A DNA stretch of 64,000 nucleotides from DATLLJ01 sp965229885 (GCA_965229885.1 CBDDJX010000002.1:310001-374000), one strand, 5' to 3'; numbered from the stretch's first letter, positions 49,836 through 58,760 are shown. Translations and numbers: made by a program. The notes: generated from the letters alone by a model not told the origin.

Positions 49836-50992
49836 CGCGGCCGCTCCTCATCATCTTCCTGACCATCTTCGTCAACCTGGTCGGCTTCGGCATCATCATC
49901 CCGCTACTGCCGTTCTACGCGGCGACGTTCGGCGCATCACCGTTCGTCATCGGGCTGCTGTTCGCGGTGTTCTCATTGGCGCAGCTCATTGCGTCGCCGA
50001 CGATCGGCGATCTGTCCGATCGCTACGGCCGACGGCCGGTGCTGATCTTCAGCCTCGCCGGGACAGTCGTCAGCTTCGTCATGCTCGCCATGGCGCACTC
50101 GATTGCGATGCTGTTTATCGCGCGCATCGTCGATGGGCTGTCCGGCGGAAACATCTCGACGGCGCGCGCGTACGTCGCCGATATCACGGAGCCCAAGGAT
50201 CGTGCGCGGGCCTACGGTATTCTCGGCGCGGCCTTCGGGCTTGGCTTCATCTTCGGCCCTGCCTTGAGCGGCCTGCTGGTGGGGGTCAGCTACACGGCGC
50301 CGATCTGGGCGGCGGCCGCGATCACAGTTGTCGCCACCATCATGGCGTGGCTGTGGCTCCCCGAAACGGTTCACCGGGTTCATGCGGGCACCGGCAACCC
50401 GCTCCGGTATCTGCCTGACCTGATGCGGCGCCCGATCGTCCGGCGCGTTCTGGCGATCGACTTCGTCTTTTGGTTCGCACTCGCGATCTTCCAAACGACG
50501 TTCGGCCTGTTCGTGGCCGCCAGGTTCGGTCACGGCCCGGCCGCGACTGGGTATCTGTTTGCCGGATTCGGCTTGCTCAGCGCCGTGGTGCAGGGAGGAT
50601 TCATCCGACCGATCGTGCGGCGCTTGGGAGACAAGGCGACATTCACCCTTGGCCTCGTCTTCAGCGCGGTCGGGCTTGTGGGCGCGGCCATCACGCATTC
50701 CCTCCCGATGTTCGTGCTGATTCTCGTGCCACTGTCGGTCGGGATGGGCTTCGGCATGCCGACGATCTCGAGCCTCGTGAGTCGCGCGGCCGGCCCGCGT
50801 GAGCAGGGCCGGGTCCAGGGCGCCGCGGGCGCTGTCGAAAGCCTCAGCAGGACACTGGGGCCGGTGTGGAGCGCTGTCGTGCTCCAGCGTTTCGGCGAGT
50901 CGGCGCCCTACCTGTCAGCCGCCGCCTTTCTTCTGGTGACGTGGATGATGACGGTCGGGTATCACGTGAGTGAAGTGGCGACGGAGGTCTGA
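49832..50992 (+). CDS. MFS transporter of the TetA/multidrug (DHA1) type
   Basis: 386 aa from GTG 49832 (VTRPLLIIFLTIFVNLVGFGIIIPLLPFYAATFG). Twelve TM segments; motif A SPTIGDLSDRYGRRPVL and motif C-like FGLGFIFGPALSGLL are those of tetracycline/bicyclomycin-type efflux antiporters. It is coupled to the M28 peptidase gene by a 4-nt overlap, so it might export a peptide or its products. The 3' end overlaps the convergent kinase gene by 31 nt. Confidence 0.92.
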   Translation: MTRPLLIIFLTIFVNLVGFGIIIPLLPFYAATFGASPFVIGLLFAVFSLAQLIASPTIGDLSDRYGRRPVLIFSLAGTVVSFVMLAMAHSIAMLFIARIVDGLSGGNISTARAYVADITEPKDRARAYGILGAAFGLGFIFGPALSGLLVGVSYTAPIWAAAAITVVATIMAWLWLPETVHRVHAGTGNPLRYLPDLMRRPIVRRVLAIDFVFWFALAIFQTTFGLFVAARFGHGPAATGYLFAGFGLLSAVVQGGFIRPIVRRLGDKATFTLGLVFSAVGLVGAAITHSLPMFVLILVPLSVGMGFGMPTISSLVSRAAGPREQGRVQGAAGAVESLSRTLGPVWSAVVLQRFGESAPYLSAAAFLLVTWMMTVGYHVSEVATEV

Positions 50993-52872
50993 CCAGACTC
51001 ACGCGGCCACGGGGACGGCTCCGGGACGTCCGCGACCGGCAGATAGATATAGAACGCGGCGCCACGTCCGAGCTCGCTCGATACGCTGATGTAGCCGCCG
51101 CTTTGCTTCACGATGCCGTAGACGATCGAGAGGCCGAGGCCGGTGCCCTTGCCTTGATCCTTCGTCGTGAAGAATGGCTCGAAGAGCCTCGCCCGGGTCT
51201 GCTGGCTCATACCGGTGCCGGTATCGCTCACACTCAGCCGGGCGTACCGTCCCGCGTGCCCCTCGGTCAGCGTGACGGAGGCGGCCTCGTCCACATCCAT
51301 CTCCTCGACTCGTACGCCCAGGCGCCCGCCTTCTGGCATCGCATCCCGCGCGTTGATGACGAGGTTCATCACCACCTGCTCGAGTTGGCCGGAGTCAGCC
51401 AGCACGACGACCGGCCTGGCGCCGCATTCGATGTCGAACTCGATCTCCGGACCGATAAGGCGGCGGCGCATGGTCTCCATGCCGCGCACGATGTCGCCGA
51501 GCGCGAACAGGCGGGCCCGTGTGGCCTGACGTCTGCTGAAGGCGAGCAGCTGCCGCGTGACGACCGCGCCCCGCTCGACCGACTGTTTGATTTCGCTGGC
51601 TTCGCTCCGCGCAGGGTCGTCGCCCCCGAGCTGCACCAGCAGCAGATCGGCCGCCCCCATGATGCTCATGAGGATGTTGTTGAAGTCGTGCGCGACGCCG
51701 CCGGCGAGTCGTCCGACGGCTTCGAGCTTCTGCGACTGCCGCAGCTGTTCTTCGAGCGCGCGCCGTTCGGTGATGTCGCGGATGAAGCCGGTCGCGACAG
51801 CGCCTCTGTCGCCCCGCATGCGGGCGACCGTCAATTCGACCGGGAATTCGGTGGCATCAGCACGAATCGCCGTCAACTCGAGACGGCGCGCCGACAGCGG
51901 TCCGCCACCCGTCTCCATGTACTGCTTCAGCGCGTCGAGTTGTGTCTGGCGATCGGCTGATGGAACGAGCAGCGCCACGCTGCGGCCCAGGATATCGGTC
52001 CGCCGGTGCCCGAACATCCGCTCTGCGGCCGGATTGAATTCGCGGATGTTCAGCTTCGGATCCATCGTGATGATGGCATCGTGCGCGGCCTCGAGAATCG
52101 CGCCCTGGCGCGCCTCGCTTTCGAGGCCGGCGCGATACATCTTGTAGGTCAAGTAGAGCGGCGCCGCCGTCACAAGTAGCGTCAACCAGTAACCGGAGCT
52201 TCGGGTGACCGCGATCACCACGGCGGCCGCCGCGGCCCCGAGCAGATAATTGGGCGCGGTCGACGCGAAGTCGGACTTCCAGACGCGCCACGCGCTCTGC
52301 CTCGTCGTCAGCGCGATCGCCACGGCAACCGGAATGGTGTTGAGGAAGTAGTACGTGATCGCCATGCCCGCCAGCGGCACGGCGATCTCCCGCAGGTTGC
52401 CGCTGGCGGTTCCGCCAAGCCGTTGGTACACCTGACCGGCGGCCTGAACCGTCAGCGTCAGCACCGACATGTTGAACAGCGTGCGGTGCGCCGCCGGCTG
52501 CGAGCGGGCGTTCAGCGTCGACTGGCTCCAGCCACTGGCTGCGCCGACAATCATCGTGGCGTGTGGTCCCCGTAGGATCAGCGAGGCAATGTCGACGACG
52601 TACGACACCGACATGTTCGAGCCGCTGGCGATGGGCAGGTAGACTTTGAAGGCGGCCGTCAGCGACGAGAGCAGGACCAGGACGACGAGTGGCAGGACCG
52701 GGGTGAAGGTGGCGCGGGGCAGCAGCGCCGCCAGGGTGACGGCGCCCAGCGCGATGACCGTGAGGATGTACCACCGTGCGCGGGGCGGCAGATCTCTGAG
52801 GAAACCACCCCAAGTATAGCGTTGACAATAGTCAAACAGCTGTTTGATACAATTGTTTGAGCGCGACGACAT
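50962..52872 (-). CDS. Membrane histidine kinase with MASE-like, PAS, HisKA and HATPase domains
   Basis: 636 aa from ATG 52872; the ORF continues upstream without homology, and a start nearer LRDLPPRARWYILTVIAL is possible. About 6-8 TM helices (residues 30-260), a PAS domain (about 280-395, AAHDAIITMDPKLNIREFNPAAERMFG), HisKA with intact H-box GRLAGGVAHDFNNILM, and HATPase_c (NLVINARDAM, DTGTGM, GTGLGLSIVYGIV). It is a hybrid-less kinase; its cognate regulator is not adjacent, although a degenerate receiver lies at 53283. Confidence 0.92.
   Translation of the reverse strand: MSSRSNNCIKQLFDYCQRYTWGGFLRDLPPRARWYILTVIALGAVTLAALLPRATFTPVLPLVVLVLLSSLTAAFKVYLPIASGSNMSVSYVVDIASLILRGPHATMIVGAASGWSQSTLNARSQPAAHRTLFNMSVLTLTVQAAGQVYQRLGGTASGNLREIAVPLAGMAITYYFLNTIPVAVAIALTTRQSAWRVWKSDFASTAPNYLLGAAAAAVVIAVTRSSGYWLTLLVTAAPLYLTYKMYRAGLESEARQGAILEAAHDAIITMDPKLNIREFNPAAERMFGHRRTDILGRSVALLVPSADRQTQLDALKQYMETGGGPLSARRLELTAIRADATEFPVELTVARMRGDRGAVATGFIRDITERRALEEQLRQSQKLEAVGRLAGGVAHDFNNILMSIMGAADLLLVQLGGDDPARSEASEIKQSVERGAVVTRQLLAFSRRQATRARLFALGDIVRGMETMRRRLIGPEIEFDIECGARPVVVLADSGQLEQVVMNLVINARDAMPEGGRLGVRVEEMDVDEAASVTLTEGHAGRYARLSVSDTGTGMSQQTRARLFEPFFTTKDQGKGTGLGLSIVYGIVKQSGGYISVSSELGRGAAFYIYLPVADVPEPSPWPRESGQTSVATSLT
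52832..52847. promoter_or_regulatory. Perfect palindromic operator (TetR type) in the divergent region
   Basis: TCAAACAGCTGTTTGA, a perfect 16-bp palindrome. It follows TTGACA (52822-52827) and precedes TACAAT (52848-52853); the 20-nt spacing is long. A half-site TGTTTGA repeats at 52854-52860. It is typical of operators for TetR regulators of HlyD/ABC efflux operons, but no TetR gene is adjacent. Confidence 0.6.
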
Positions 52873-53153
52873 GAAGAAACGACTCGTGACCCTTGGACTG
52901 GTCGCCATTGCGGCCGCCGCGTATTGCTTCTCGTCCAGGCCGCCGTCGGCGCTGGTGCTCACCGGAATCATCACGACGCATGAAGTGGTCGTCAGCCCGC
53001 AGATTGGGCGTCCAGACGCAGGCCATCGCGTATGTGCCGAACGCCATCGGCGCGCGGATCGGCCTGAAGGCCAAGCCGACCCCGGCCGAGATCGACGAGA
53101 TCGCACGGCACATCACAGAGTTCTCGCGCGCCGGCATTCGCGCGCTCGCCTGA
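52871..53153 (+). pseudogene. HlyD-type membrane fusion protein N-terminus fused to an unrelated C-terminal remnant
   Basis: From ATG 52871, MKKRLVTLGLVAIAAAAYCFSSRPPSALVLTGIITTHEVVVSPQIG is the anchor and first strand of an HlyD/AcrA-like adaptor, ending at about 53008. Another frame then continues VQTQAIAYVPNAIGARIGLKAKPTPAEIDEIARHITEFSRAGIRALA to a stop at 53153; I do not recognise that piece. This is a deletion junction between two genes. The adaptor hairpin and barrel are missing. Confidence 0.6.
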
Positions 53154-53282
53154 GCAGCCGCCCGCTCACCCGGAACCGAGGCCGAGTCTTGGCCCCCCCA
53201 GCCCATCCATTAGCCTCTCCCGCGCGCAGCCCCGTGCAGATCTGCGTGGTACACGCATTGCTCGAGTGGTAGGCGTCACGTC

Positions 53283-53753
53283 ATGTCATCAGCTGACCAT
53301 CAGCGCTCACTGCCGGACCGGCGTCGTGTGCCCAGGGGCGGGCGCCGCCCGACCGATCGGCCCGGCAAGTGTCCGCCGGTCGTCGTCGCCGAAAGCTACG
53401 ACGGCGTCCGCAAATCTTGCGCCAAGTACCTGGACCGCTTTCACTTTCAGGTCGCTGAAGCCACCGATGGCGAGCAGGCGCTGGCGCAGATCACGGCCGA
53501 TTCACCACAGGTGATTCTGGCCGAATTGAACCTTCCCTCAATGCCGGCGTGGCGTCTGGCGCAGTGGCTCTCGCAGAGCTGGCGCACGCGGCAGATTCCC
53601 GTCATCGTGCTGGCCGACATGGATTCGCCCGGCACGTCGGAGTCTCGGGACTTGCCAAGCGGCGTGGCGGGCGTGCTCGTGAAGCCATTCACGCTCAAGA
53701 GGATGCTCGACGAAGTTCGACGAGCGATCCGCGTGTCCGGCGCCCGGCACTGA
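53283..53753 (+). CDS. Receiver-domain protein with degenerate phosphorylation site
   Basis: 156 aa. A basic N-terminal tail (about 35 aa) is followed by a REC fold: VVVAESYDGVRKSCAKYLDRFHFQVAEATDGEQALAQI, VILAELNLPSMPAWRLAQWL, IPVIVLADMD and GVAGVLVKPFTLKRMLDEV. The phospho-acceptor Asp position is Glu (ILAELNLP) and the acidic pair is AES rather than DD, while the Lys (LVKPF) remains. It is probably a pseudo-receiver or constitutively active-like protein. It has no output domain. Confidence 0.82.
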   Translation: MSSADHQRSLPDRRRVPRGGRRPTDRPGKCPPVVVAESYDGVRKSCAKYLDRFHFQVAEATDGEQALAQITADSPQVILAELNLPSMPAWRLAQWLSQSWRTRQIPVIVLADMDSPGTSESRDLPSGVAGVLVKPFTLKRMLDEVRRAIRVSGARH

Positions 53754-53759
53754 GCGTCG

Positions 53760-54869
53760 TCACACGAGAAGCTGGACCTTGCTCTTCGCTTTGATCTGGC
53801 CAAGCAGCTGATCGAGTCTGGTCTGGCGCCGGCCGCTGAGCAGGAACTGCTTCACGTCGTCCCACACTTCCGCGAGCGGCGCAGTTCGAGGGCCCCGCCG
53901 TTCGTGGACCTTGATGATGTGCAGGCCGCCCTGAAGCTCCACGACACTGCTCATCGTTCCCGGTTTCAGCGCGAATGCCGCGTTCTCGAAGTCGGGCGGC
54001 ACGTCGCCCTTGCCGAAGAACCCCAGATCGCCGCCGTTGGCCGCTGTCGCATCGTTCGAGTTCTCCCGCGCGACCGTCGCGAAATCGGCGCCGGCCTGCA
54101 GCTGCTTCAGAATCTCGGCCGCGGCCGCGTGCTTCTGGTTCTTCTCCGCAGGTGGCGCATCCGGTGGCACTTTGAGATAAATGTGGCTGGCGTGCACCAT
54201 GTCGCCCTGCCTGAAGCGATCGAGGTTCTGCTGATAGAAGGCGTCGACCTCGGCATCCTGGACCGCGGTCTTTGAGGTGACCTCGGCGTCGACGAACTTC
54301 CTGGCCTGCATCGTGCGGTGGGTGACATCGCGCAGTTGTTCGACGGTCACGCCCTGCAGCAGAAGCGCCTGTTTGTACGCCTCCTCGGTCGGAAAGGTCT
54401 GCCGAACCTTGAGCATCTCGGCGTCGACGTCCGTGTCCGACACATCCATCTTCCGGCCGTGCGCCTCCTGCGCGAGCAGGTGGTACGTAACGAGCTCGTC
54501 AAGGATAGCGCGCAGCGCCGCGTCGCGTTTGTCCGCCCGCACCTGGCCGCCCGCCGTGGCTTCTGCCTGCTTCAGCGCCGATTCCAGTTCCCACTTCTGA
54601 ATGTCTTCGCCGTTTACCTTGGCGACGACGGCCGGCAGCACGGCGGGTACCGGTTTGACTGGGGCCTCAGCCGGCTGGCCATCGGACAAGGTTCCAGGCG
54701 CGCCGGCCGCGCCGGGCGGGGCTGTTGCGCCCGGGAGTCCCGGCGCTTGTGCGTCCGGCTGCGCGCCGGCGGCATCCGTCGGCTTGGCGGGGGCGCCGGA
54801 CTTCTCGCAGCCGGCGCCGAGCGCGACGAGACAAGCCGGCAACAGGAGCCGGAGGAACACTCGCCTCAT
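53760..54869 (-). CDS. SurA/PrsA-like peptidyl-prolyl isomerase lipoprotein
   Basis: 369 aa from ATG 54869 (MRRVFLRLLLPACLVALGAGCEKSG, lipobox ALGAGC). A Pro/Ala-rich linker (about 25-75), a SurA N-terminal-like helical domain (VAKVNGEDIQKWELESALKQAEATAGG) and a PPIC parvulin domain (about 225-330, MVHASHIYLKVPPDAPPAEK...TVARENSNDATAANGGDLGFFGKGDVPPDFENAAFAL). It folds outer-membrane or exported proteins in the envelope. The longer reading to 55082 is not supported. Confidence 0.92.
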   Translation of the reverse strand: MRRVFLRLLLPACLVALGAGCEKSGAPAKPTDAAGAQPDAQAPGLPGATAPPGAAGAPGTLSDGQPAEAPVKPVPAVLPAVVAKVNGEDIQKWELESALKQAEATAGGQVRADKRDAALRAILDELVTYHLLAQEAHGRKMDVSDTDVDAEMLKVRQTFPTEEAYKQALLLQGVTVEQLRDVTHRTMQARKFVDAEVTSKTAVQDAEVDAFYQQNLDRFRQGDMVHASHIYLKVPPDAPPAEKNQKHAAAAEILKQLQAGADFATVARENSNDATAANGGDLGFFGKGDVPPDFENAAFALKPGTMSSVVELQGGLHIIKVHERRGPRTAPLAEVWDDVKQFLLSGRRQTRLDQLLGQIKAKSKVQLLV

Positions 54870-55564
54870 TGAAATCTCCACTGCGGCTTCTGAGTGCCGC
54901 AAGGGGGGATCATAACATCCAGAGTTCCGCCGATGGGGCAGGGCATGTTCAGCGCTGCGCTCACGCGGCGCCTGGTGGCAGGTGACGGGTGCCACGTGGC
55001 GTGCTGGGTGCGCGAGGTGCGGGCTGGGCGGAGGATGGGCAGTAAGGCCTGGCCGAACGTCTCGACGAATGATGACCGTCACCGCTGCACGCGTTCAGGG
55101 CGTCACGCGCGGCAAGGCTCCGCCGAGGTGACCGCGGCGAAACTGCGGGCGCCCGTCGGCAAGCGCGCGTTCGAGCCGGCGGCCTGAAGAAGCGCACGGT
55201 CTCCGTCCCACGACGTCGAGCGTGTCGTGCCACAGGTCCAGATCGCGCGACACACGAGCCGTGCGGAGCGCAACGGAGAACGCGACGCCGCCAGCGACGG
55301 AGCTCTTCCCCCCGGCGCAGCGCCGATCCGCGAGTCCAGTACTACTTTGTCAGATTTGTTCGGCGATTTCTGGCCGTAAACCCGCTGCGGTCGCGAACCG
55401 GGTCCGGCGCGGGACACCGCATCAGCGGCGACGTGTCGGCGGCAGGCCGCAGGTCCGTGACCTGCGGCGGATTTCGGCGCTTCCGACGCGGTTTCCCGTC
55501 TGGCGCGTGTGACGCGCCGCTCCAACGGTTCGCGTCCGTAGCCAGGTTTCGGCCGATTAGATCA
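54870..55564. other. Gene-poor stretch with no supported ORF
   Basis: About 700 bp. Open frames here have shadow-like composition. It contains a strong hairpin at 55446-55468 and an AT-richer patch (55340-55380). It is probably degraded coding or intergenic sequence. Confidence 0.5.
55446..55468. repeat. Perfect 10-bp hairpin
   Basis: GCCGCAGGTC and GACCTGCGGC around a CGT loop. There is no U-tract, so it is not a standard terminator; a repeat, attachment or IS end relic is possible. Confidence 0.55.
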
Positions 55565-55697
55565 GCCGGGATGGCCAGCGCTTTCTCGGGCTCATCGACG
55601 CAGCGCAGGCGCAGGCCAGCGCGCCCGCCGCGCCGCAGATTCAGGTGGTGCTCAACCGGTTCGAGGAGCTGAAGGCCAAGGTACCGACGAAGCAGGC
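55565..55697 (+). pseudogene. C-terminal relic of a TolB/PD40-type protein
   Basis: The reading SRDGQRFLGLIDAAQAQAS, then PQIQVVLNRFEELKAKVPTK, matches the conserved end (VVLNWFEELKxxVPxK) of acidobacterial Tol-propeller/serine-threonine kinase proteins. The rest of the gene and its stop codon are missing. It ends at the convergent small basic protein. Confidence 0.6.
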
Positions 55698-55910
55698 CTA
55701 TTCTGCTTCTGTCTCTGTCTCTTCCTCATCTCCCCAGGGCGAGGGCTGCGGTCCCGGCACGATGCCTGCGAGATCCGGATCTTCTTCGCCGGGGAGACGT
55801 TTCGGCCGTTCGATTGTCGACTGGGAGCGCCGCTCGGCTTTCTGCTGGCGCTTTTCCTGCTTCGCGCGTTCGCGCGATCGCTTCTGCTGGCTGACTTTCG
55901 CTTTGGTCAT
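55698..55910 (-). CDS. Small, highly basic hypothetical protein
   Basis: 70 aa from ATG 55910 (MTKAKVSQQKRSRERAKQEKRQQKAERRSQ). The N-terminal 45 residues are a Lys/Arg/Gln-rich helix, followed by an acidic, Pro-rich tail (PGPQPSPWGDEEETETEAE). It looks like an RNA- or ribosome-associated small protein family common in Acidobacteriota; function unknown. The extended reading to 55997 is unsupported. Confidence 0.7.
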   Translation of the reverse strand: MTKAKVSQQKRSRERAKQEKRQQKAERRSQSTIERPKRLPGEEDPDLAGIVPGPQPSPWGDEEETETEAE

Positions 55911-56057
55911 GCCGTCTCCGATTACCTGACCACGATCACTGCAGAGATGAATCTGAGGACTTGAGGATTCCAGATCCATCAGATCCTCAAATTCCACCGT
56001 GCTCTGCGGCGTATGTCGTCACCGCGACATCGCGATCACGTCCTAATAGCCGTCGAT

Positions 56058-57179
56058 TCAGCCCGCGCGATACGCGCGGACCAGATCGGCGATTGGATTG
56101 AGGCGCGTCGACGTCCGGGCGCCAGACGCAGTGGTTGGGGACTGGAACCGCAGACCCCGGTTCGACACCGATCGGATGAATGTACTCTTTTCGGTGACGG
56201 GCAACGTCGCGACGTTGCCGTAGAACTTCTTCCAGTCGTCCCCCTGCTGGAAGAGATACATCTCGACGTTCGACGTGTAGAACGCGGAAACCTCGGCGGT
56301 GTGCTGCCGCAGGTACCCGCCCACCGCGCGCAGCGCTTTCGGCCCCGCGAAATTGCCGACGACCAGAACGATCGCGTTGTTCTTCTCGAGCTGGCTGAGC
56401 GTCCGGAACTGATCTTCCGATGCGAGGTAGCTGCGATGCTCGCCGCGGCCGTCGGTTTCGGTCATCAGATCGGCATACGTGGGGAAGTTCCCGCCGCGAT
56501 AGAACCCGCCGCCCGGGAACGAGTAGTTCAGATCCGGCCCGCCGTCATAGAACGCCTGGTACACGTACTCGAGCCCGTTGAGGTTCTCGTCCGACAGCGC
56601 GAAGGCATGATGCTTCACGAGCCGGTCCTTAGCCTCCTGTAAATGCCGGTCAAACAGCTCCGGGCTTGCCTCCTGATGTTGGTAGGCGACCATCAGCTGC
56701 CCTATGTCCGGGGAGGGCGGCAGGTCGGCGGGCCGCTTCCGCGCGAACAGCCGGGACAGGAACTCGGCGCGATCGGCCGACATCTCGATGAACGCCTTGT
56801 AGAGCAAGTGCTCGTGCAGGTTGCCGCGGCGGATATCGACGACAAAGGCCAGCTTGGGCCGCAACGCGACGATATAGGTAAAGTTCTGCTCGGGACCCAC
56901 CCCGACGTACACGCCGCCTGTCCCGAGTGCCGACGTCAGCGTCGGGATCACCCACTGATACTCCACCTCGTTCGAGAGAAAATTATCGGACCTGAAGAAA
57001 CCGTCCGGCTCCGAGAAATCGGTCACGAGGCGCCAGAACGCCTCGTCGCTCAGCCGGGACGGCAGGCTTTCGGCCGAGAGCGGCGTGCCGGGACCTGGAC
57101 CCAGTCGGAACGAGAGGCCCCCGACGACCCCGAGGACCGCAACAAGGGCGACGACAACCCAGCGGCGCATGCCCTTCAT
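56058..57179 (-). CDS. Secreted conserved protein of the LIC_10091 type
   Basis: 373 aa from ATG 57179 with an N-terminal TM/signal (RRWVVVALVAVLGVVGGLSFRLG). The core FSEPDGFFRSDNFLSNEVEYQWVIPTL, GGVYVGVGPEQNFTYIVALRPKLAFVVDIRRGNLHEHLLYKAFIEM matches the family typified by Leptospira LIC_10091, which has a SAM-methyltransferase-like fold. The motif VGVGPEQNFTYI would be the nucleotide-binding loop. A methyltransferase role is inferred. It lies directly downstream of the aminotransferase gene (1-nt gap). Confidence 0.78.
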   Translation of the reverse strand: MKGMRRWVVVALVAVLGVVGGLSFRLGPGPGTPLSAESLPSRLSDEAFWRLVTDFSEPDGFFRSDNFLSNEVEYQWVIPTLTSALGTGGVYVGVGPEQNFTYIVALRPKLAFVVDIRRGNLHEHLLYKAFIEMSADRAEFLSRLFARKRPADLPPSPDIGQLMVAYQHQEASPELFDRHLQEAKDRLVKHHAFALSDENLNGLEYVYQAFYDGGPDLNYSFPGGGFYRGGNFPTYADLMTETDGRGEHRSYLASEDQFRTLSQLEKNNAIVLVVGNFAGPKALRAVGGYLRQHTAEVSAFYTSNVEMYLFQQGDDWKKFYGNVATLPVTEKSTFIRSVSNRGLRFQSPTTASGARTSTRLNPIADLVRAYRAG

Positions 57180-57180
57180 T

Positions 57181-58605
57181 CTACTTGCCGATGAACTGTT
57201 TGGCGAAGCCGATGAAGCGGTCGACGTCGGCGAGGTTGCTGACGAGCCCGAGCGACACGCGGACGGCGCCGGTGCTTTTCCCATCAATACACATCCGGAA
57301 ATCGTCGATCGTGAGGCGGGTCTCGTGTTCCGGCTGCCTGAAGCAGGAGGACAGTTCGGTGCCCGTCAGGCCGAGGGCGATCTCACCGCCGCCGGGATTA
57401 CAGAAACAGCCCGTGCGCAGCGAGATGTTCCGAGCGCTCGCGCGGTCCTCGACCGTCCGATGATCGATCGCCCGTCCAGCCGGGTCGTAGAAGTTGAAGG
57501 TCACGATGCCGCCGCGGCGATCGGTCGTCGGCGGGCCGTAGAGCCGCACGAGCGGCTGGCCGCCAGGCTGCCCGAGTGCCAGGAGGTTGTCGAGAAGCCA
57601 CCCGGTGAGGCACCGGACGCGTTCGTGAATCGTGTCCATTCCGATCGCGCCGATGTGCTCCAGGCCGATTTCGATTGCGGGCAGCGCGAGAAAGTCCAGC
57701 GTGCCGTCCTCGAAGCCTGATTCGCCCTCGGCCAGATAGTGCCTGTCGCCCTGCACCGACGCCACCGTGATGGTGCCGCCTGCAAACCAGGGACGACGGA
57801 GCTTCGCCAGCGCCCGCCGGCGCGCGAGCAGGCAACCGACGCCGGTCGGGTAGCCGAAGATCTTGTAGAAGGACTGCACCACGAAGTCCGGCGCCCATCG
57901 CCCGAGGTCGAGCCGGTTGGCCGGAGTGAACGCGGCCGCGTCGAGCAGGACGTCCCAGCCGCGCGCCTGCGCGCGCGCAATCCACTCGAGCGGATGCTGC
58001 ACGCCAGAGAAATTCGACTGCGCCGGGTAGGCGAACAGGCGGGGCGCAACGTGATCACCAGGGTCCGCAGGGTCAGCGCGATCGAGCTCGCGTTCGAGCT
58101 CGCGTTCGTCGACCCGCATATCCGGCAGCACGACCGGAATATAGGTCGCCGTCGCTCCTTTCGCGCGGGCGAATTCTCGAATCCCGTTCACCGAATTGTG
58201 ATTGTCGAACGTCAGGAGAAAGCGGCCCTTCGGCCCGAACGGATACGACTCGCCCACGAGCTTGAGCGCCTGGCTGGCGTTGGCCGTGAAGACGACCGCC
58301 CACTCGTCGGGCGATGCGTTGAAGAAGTCCAGCACCCGCCGCCGCAGTCGCGCGATTGCTGCCGTCGAGAATGAGGACGTGGGATTGGTGGAGTGCGGGT
58401 TGCCGAAGACGTGATCGCGCAAGAGTGAGAAATGCCGCTCGAGCTGAGTCGTCGCGTACAGACTGGCCGCCGTGTAATCGAGGTAGGTGCAGCCGAGTGC
58501 CGCCAGCGCCGGGTAGTCCCGAGCCCGCAGCTCGTCGATCGCCCTCGTCGTGTCATACGACGGATACGCGCGTTCGAACGCCGGGGACGAGGCGGCCGCC
58601 TTCAT
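57181..58605 (-). CDS. Class V aminotransferase (MOCOS/kynureninase-like PLP enzyme)
   Basis: 474 aa from ATG 58605 (MKAAASSPAFERAYPSYDTTRAIDELRARDYPAL). TYLDYTAASLYATTQLERHFSLLRDHVFGNPHS and ARRRVLDFFNASPDEWAVVFTANASQALKLVGESYPF are like the PLP domain of molybdenum cofactor sulfurases. The PLP-Lys region is VVQSFYKIFGYPTGVGCLLARR (Lys in SFYKIFG) and the C-terminal Cys region RTGCFCNPGGGE matches the sulfurase cysteine loop. It probably mobilises sulfur or is a cysteine-desulfurase-like enzyme. TACGGT is 7 nt upstream of the ATG. The next gene starts about 1 nt after its stop. Confidence 0.92.
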   Translation of the reverse strand: MKAAASSPAFERAYPSYDTTRAIDELRARDYPALAALGCTYLDYTAASLYATTQLERHFSLLRDHVFGNPHSTNPTSSFSTAAIARLRRRVLDFFNASPDEWAVVFTANASQALKLVGESYPFGPKGRFLLTFDNHNSVNGIREFARAKGATATYIPVVLPDMRVDERELERELDRADPADPGDHVAPRLFAYPAQSNFSGVQHPLEWIARAQARGWDVLLDAAAFTPANRLDLGRWAPDFVVQSFYKIFGYPTGVGCLLARRRALAKLRRPWFAGGTITVASVQGDRHYLAEGESGFEDGTLDFLALPAIEIGLEHIGAIGMDTIHERVRCLTGWLLDNLLALGQPGGQPLVRLYGPPTTDRRGGIVTFNFYDPAGRAIDHRTVEDRASARNISLRTGCFCNPGGGEIALGLTGTELSSCFRQPEHETRLTIDDFRMCIDGKSTGAVRVSLGLVSNLADVDRFIGFAKQFIGK

Positions 58606-58627
58606 CGGAGCCACCGTACCATAGACC

Positions 58628-58760
58628 GTGGACTTGACGGCCGTGGTCGAGGCCAGTCGCGGCCAGGACGCGCTGACTTACCTACCCATGGGTCCCGGCG
58701 CGGGCGTCACCGTGCTGGCTGTGCGGATGCCGGTGATGGATGGTCACGCCGGCGGCACCA
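58628..58760 (+). pseudogene. Response-regulator receiver relic
   Basis: From GTG 58628, TAVVEASRGQDALTYLPMGPGAGVTVLAVRMPVMDGHAGG matches beta2 to beta3 of a receiver (VxEAxxGxEAL...VLLDxRMPxMDG), with the phospho-Asp replaced by Ala (VLAVRMP). There are too few residues for a domain. Confidence 0.55.
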
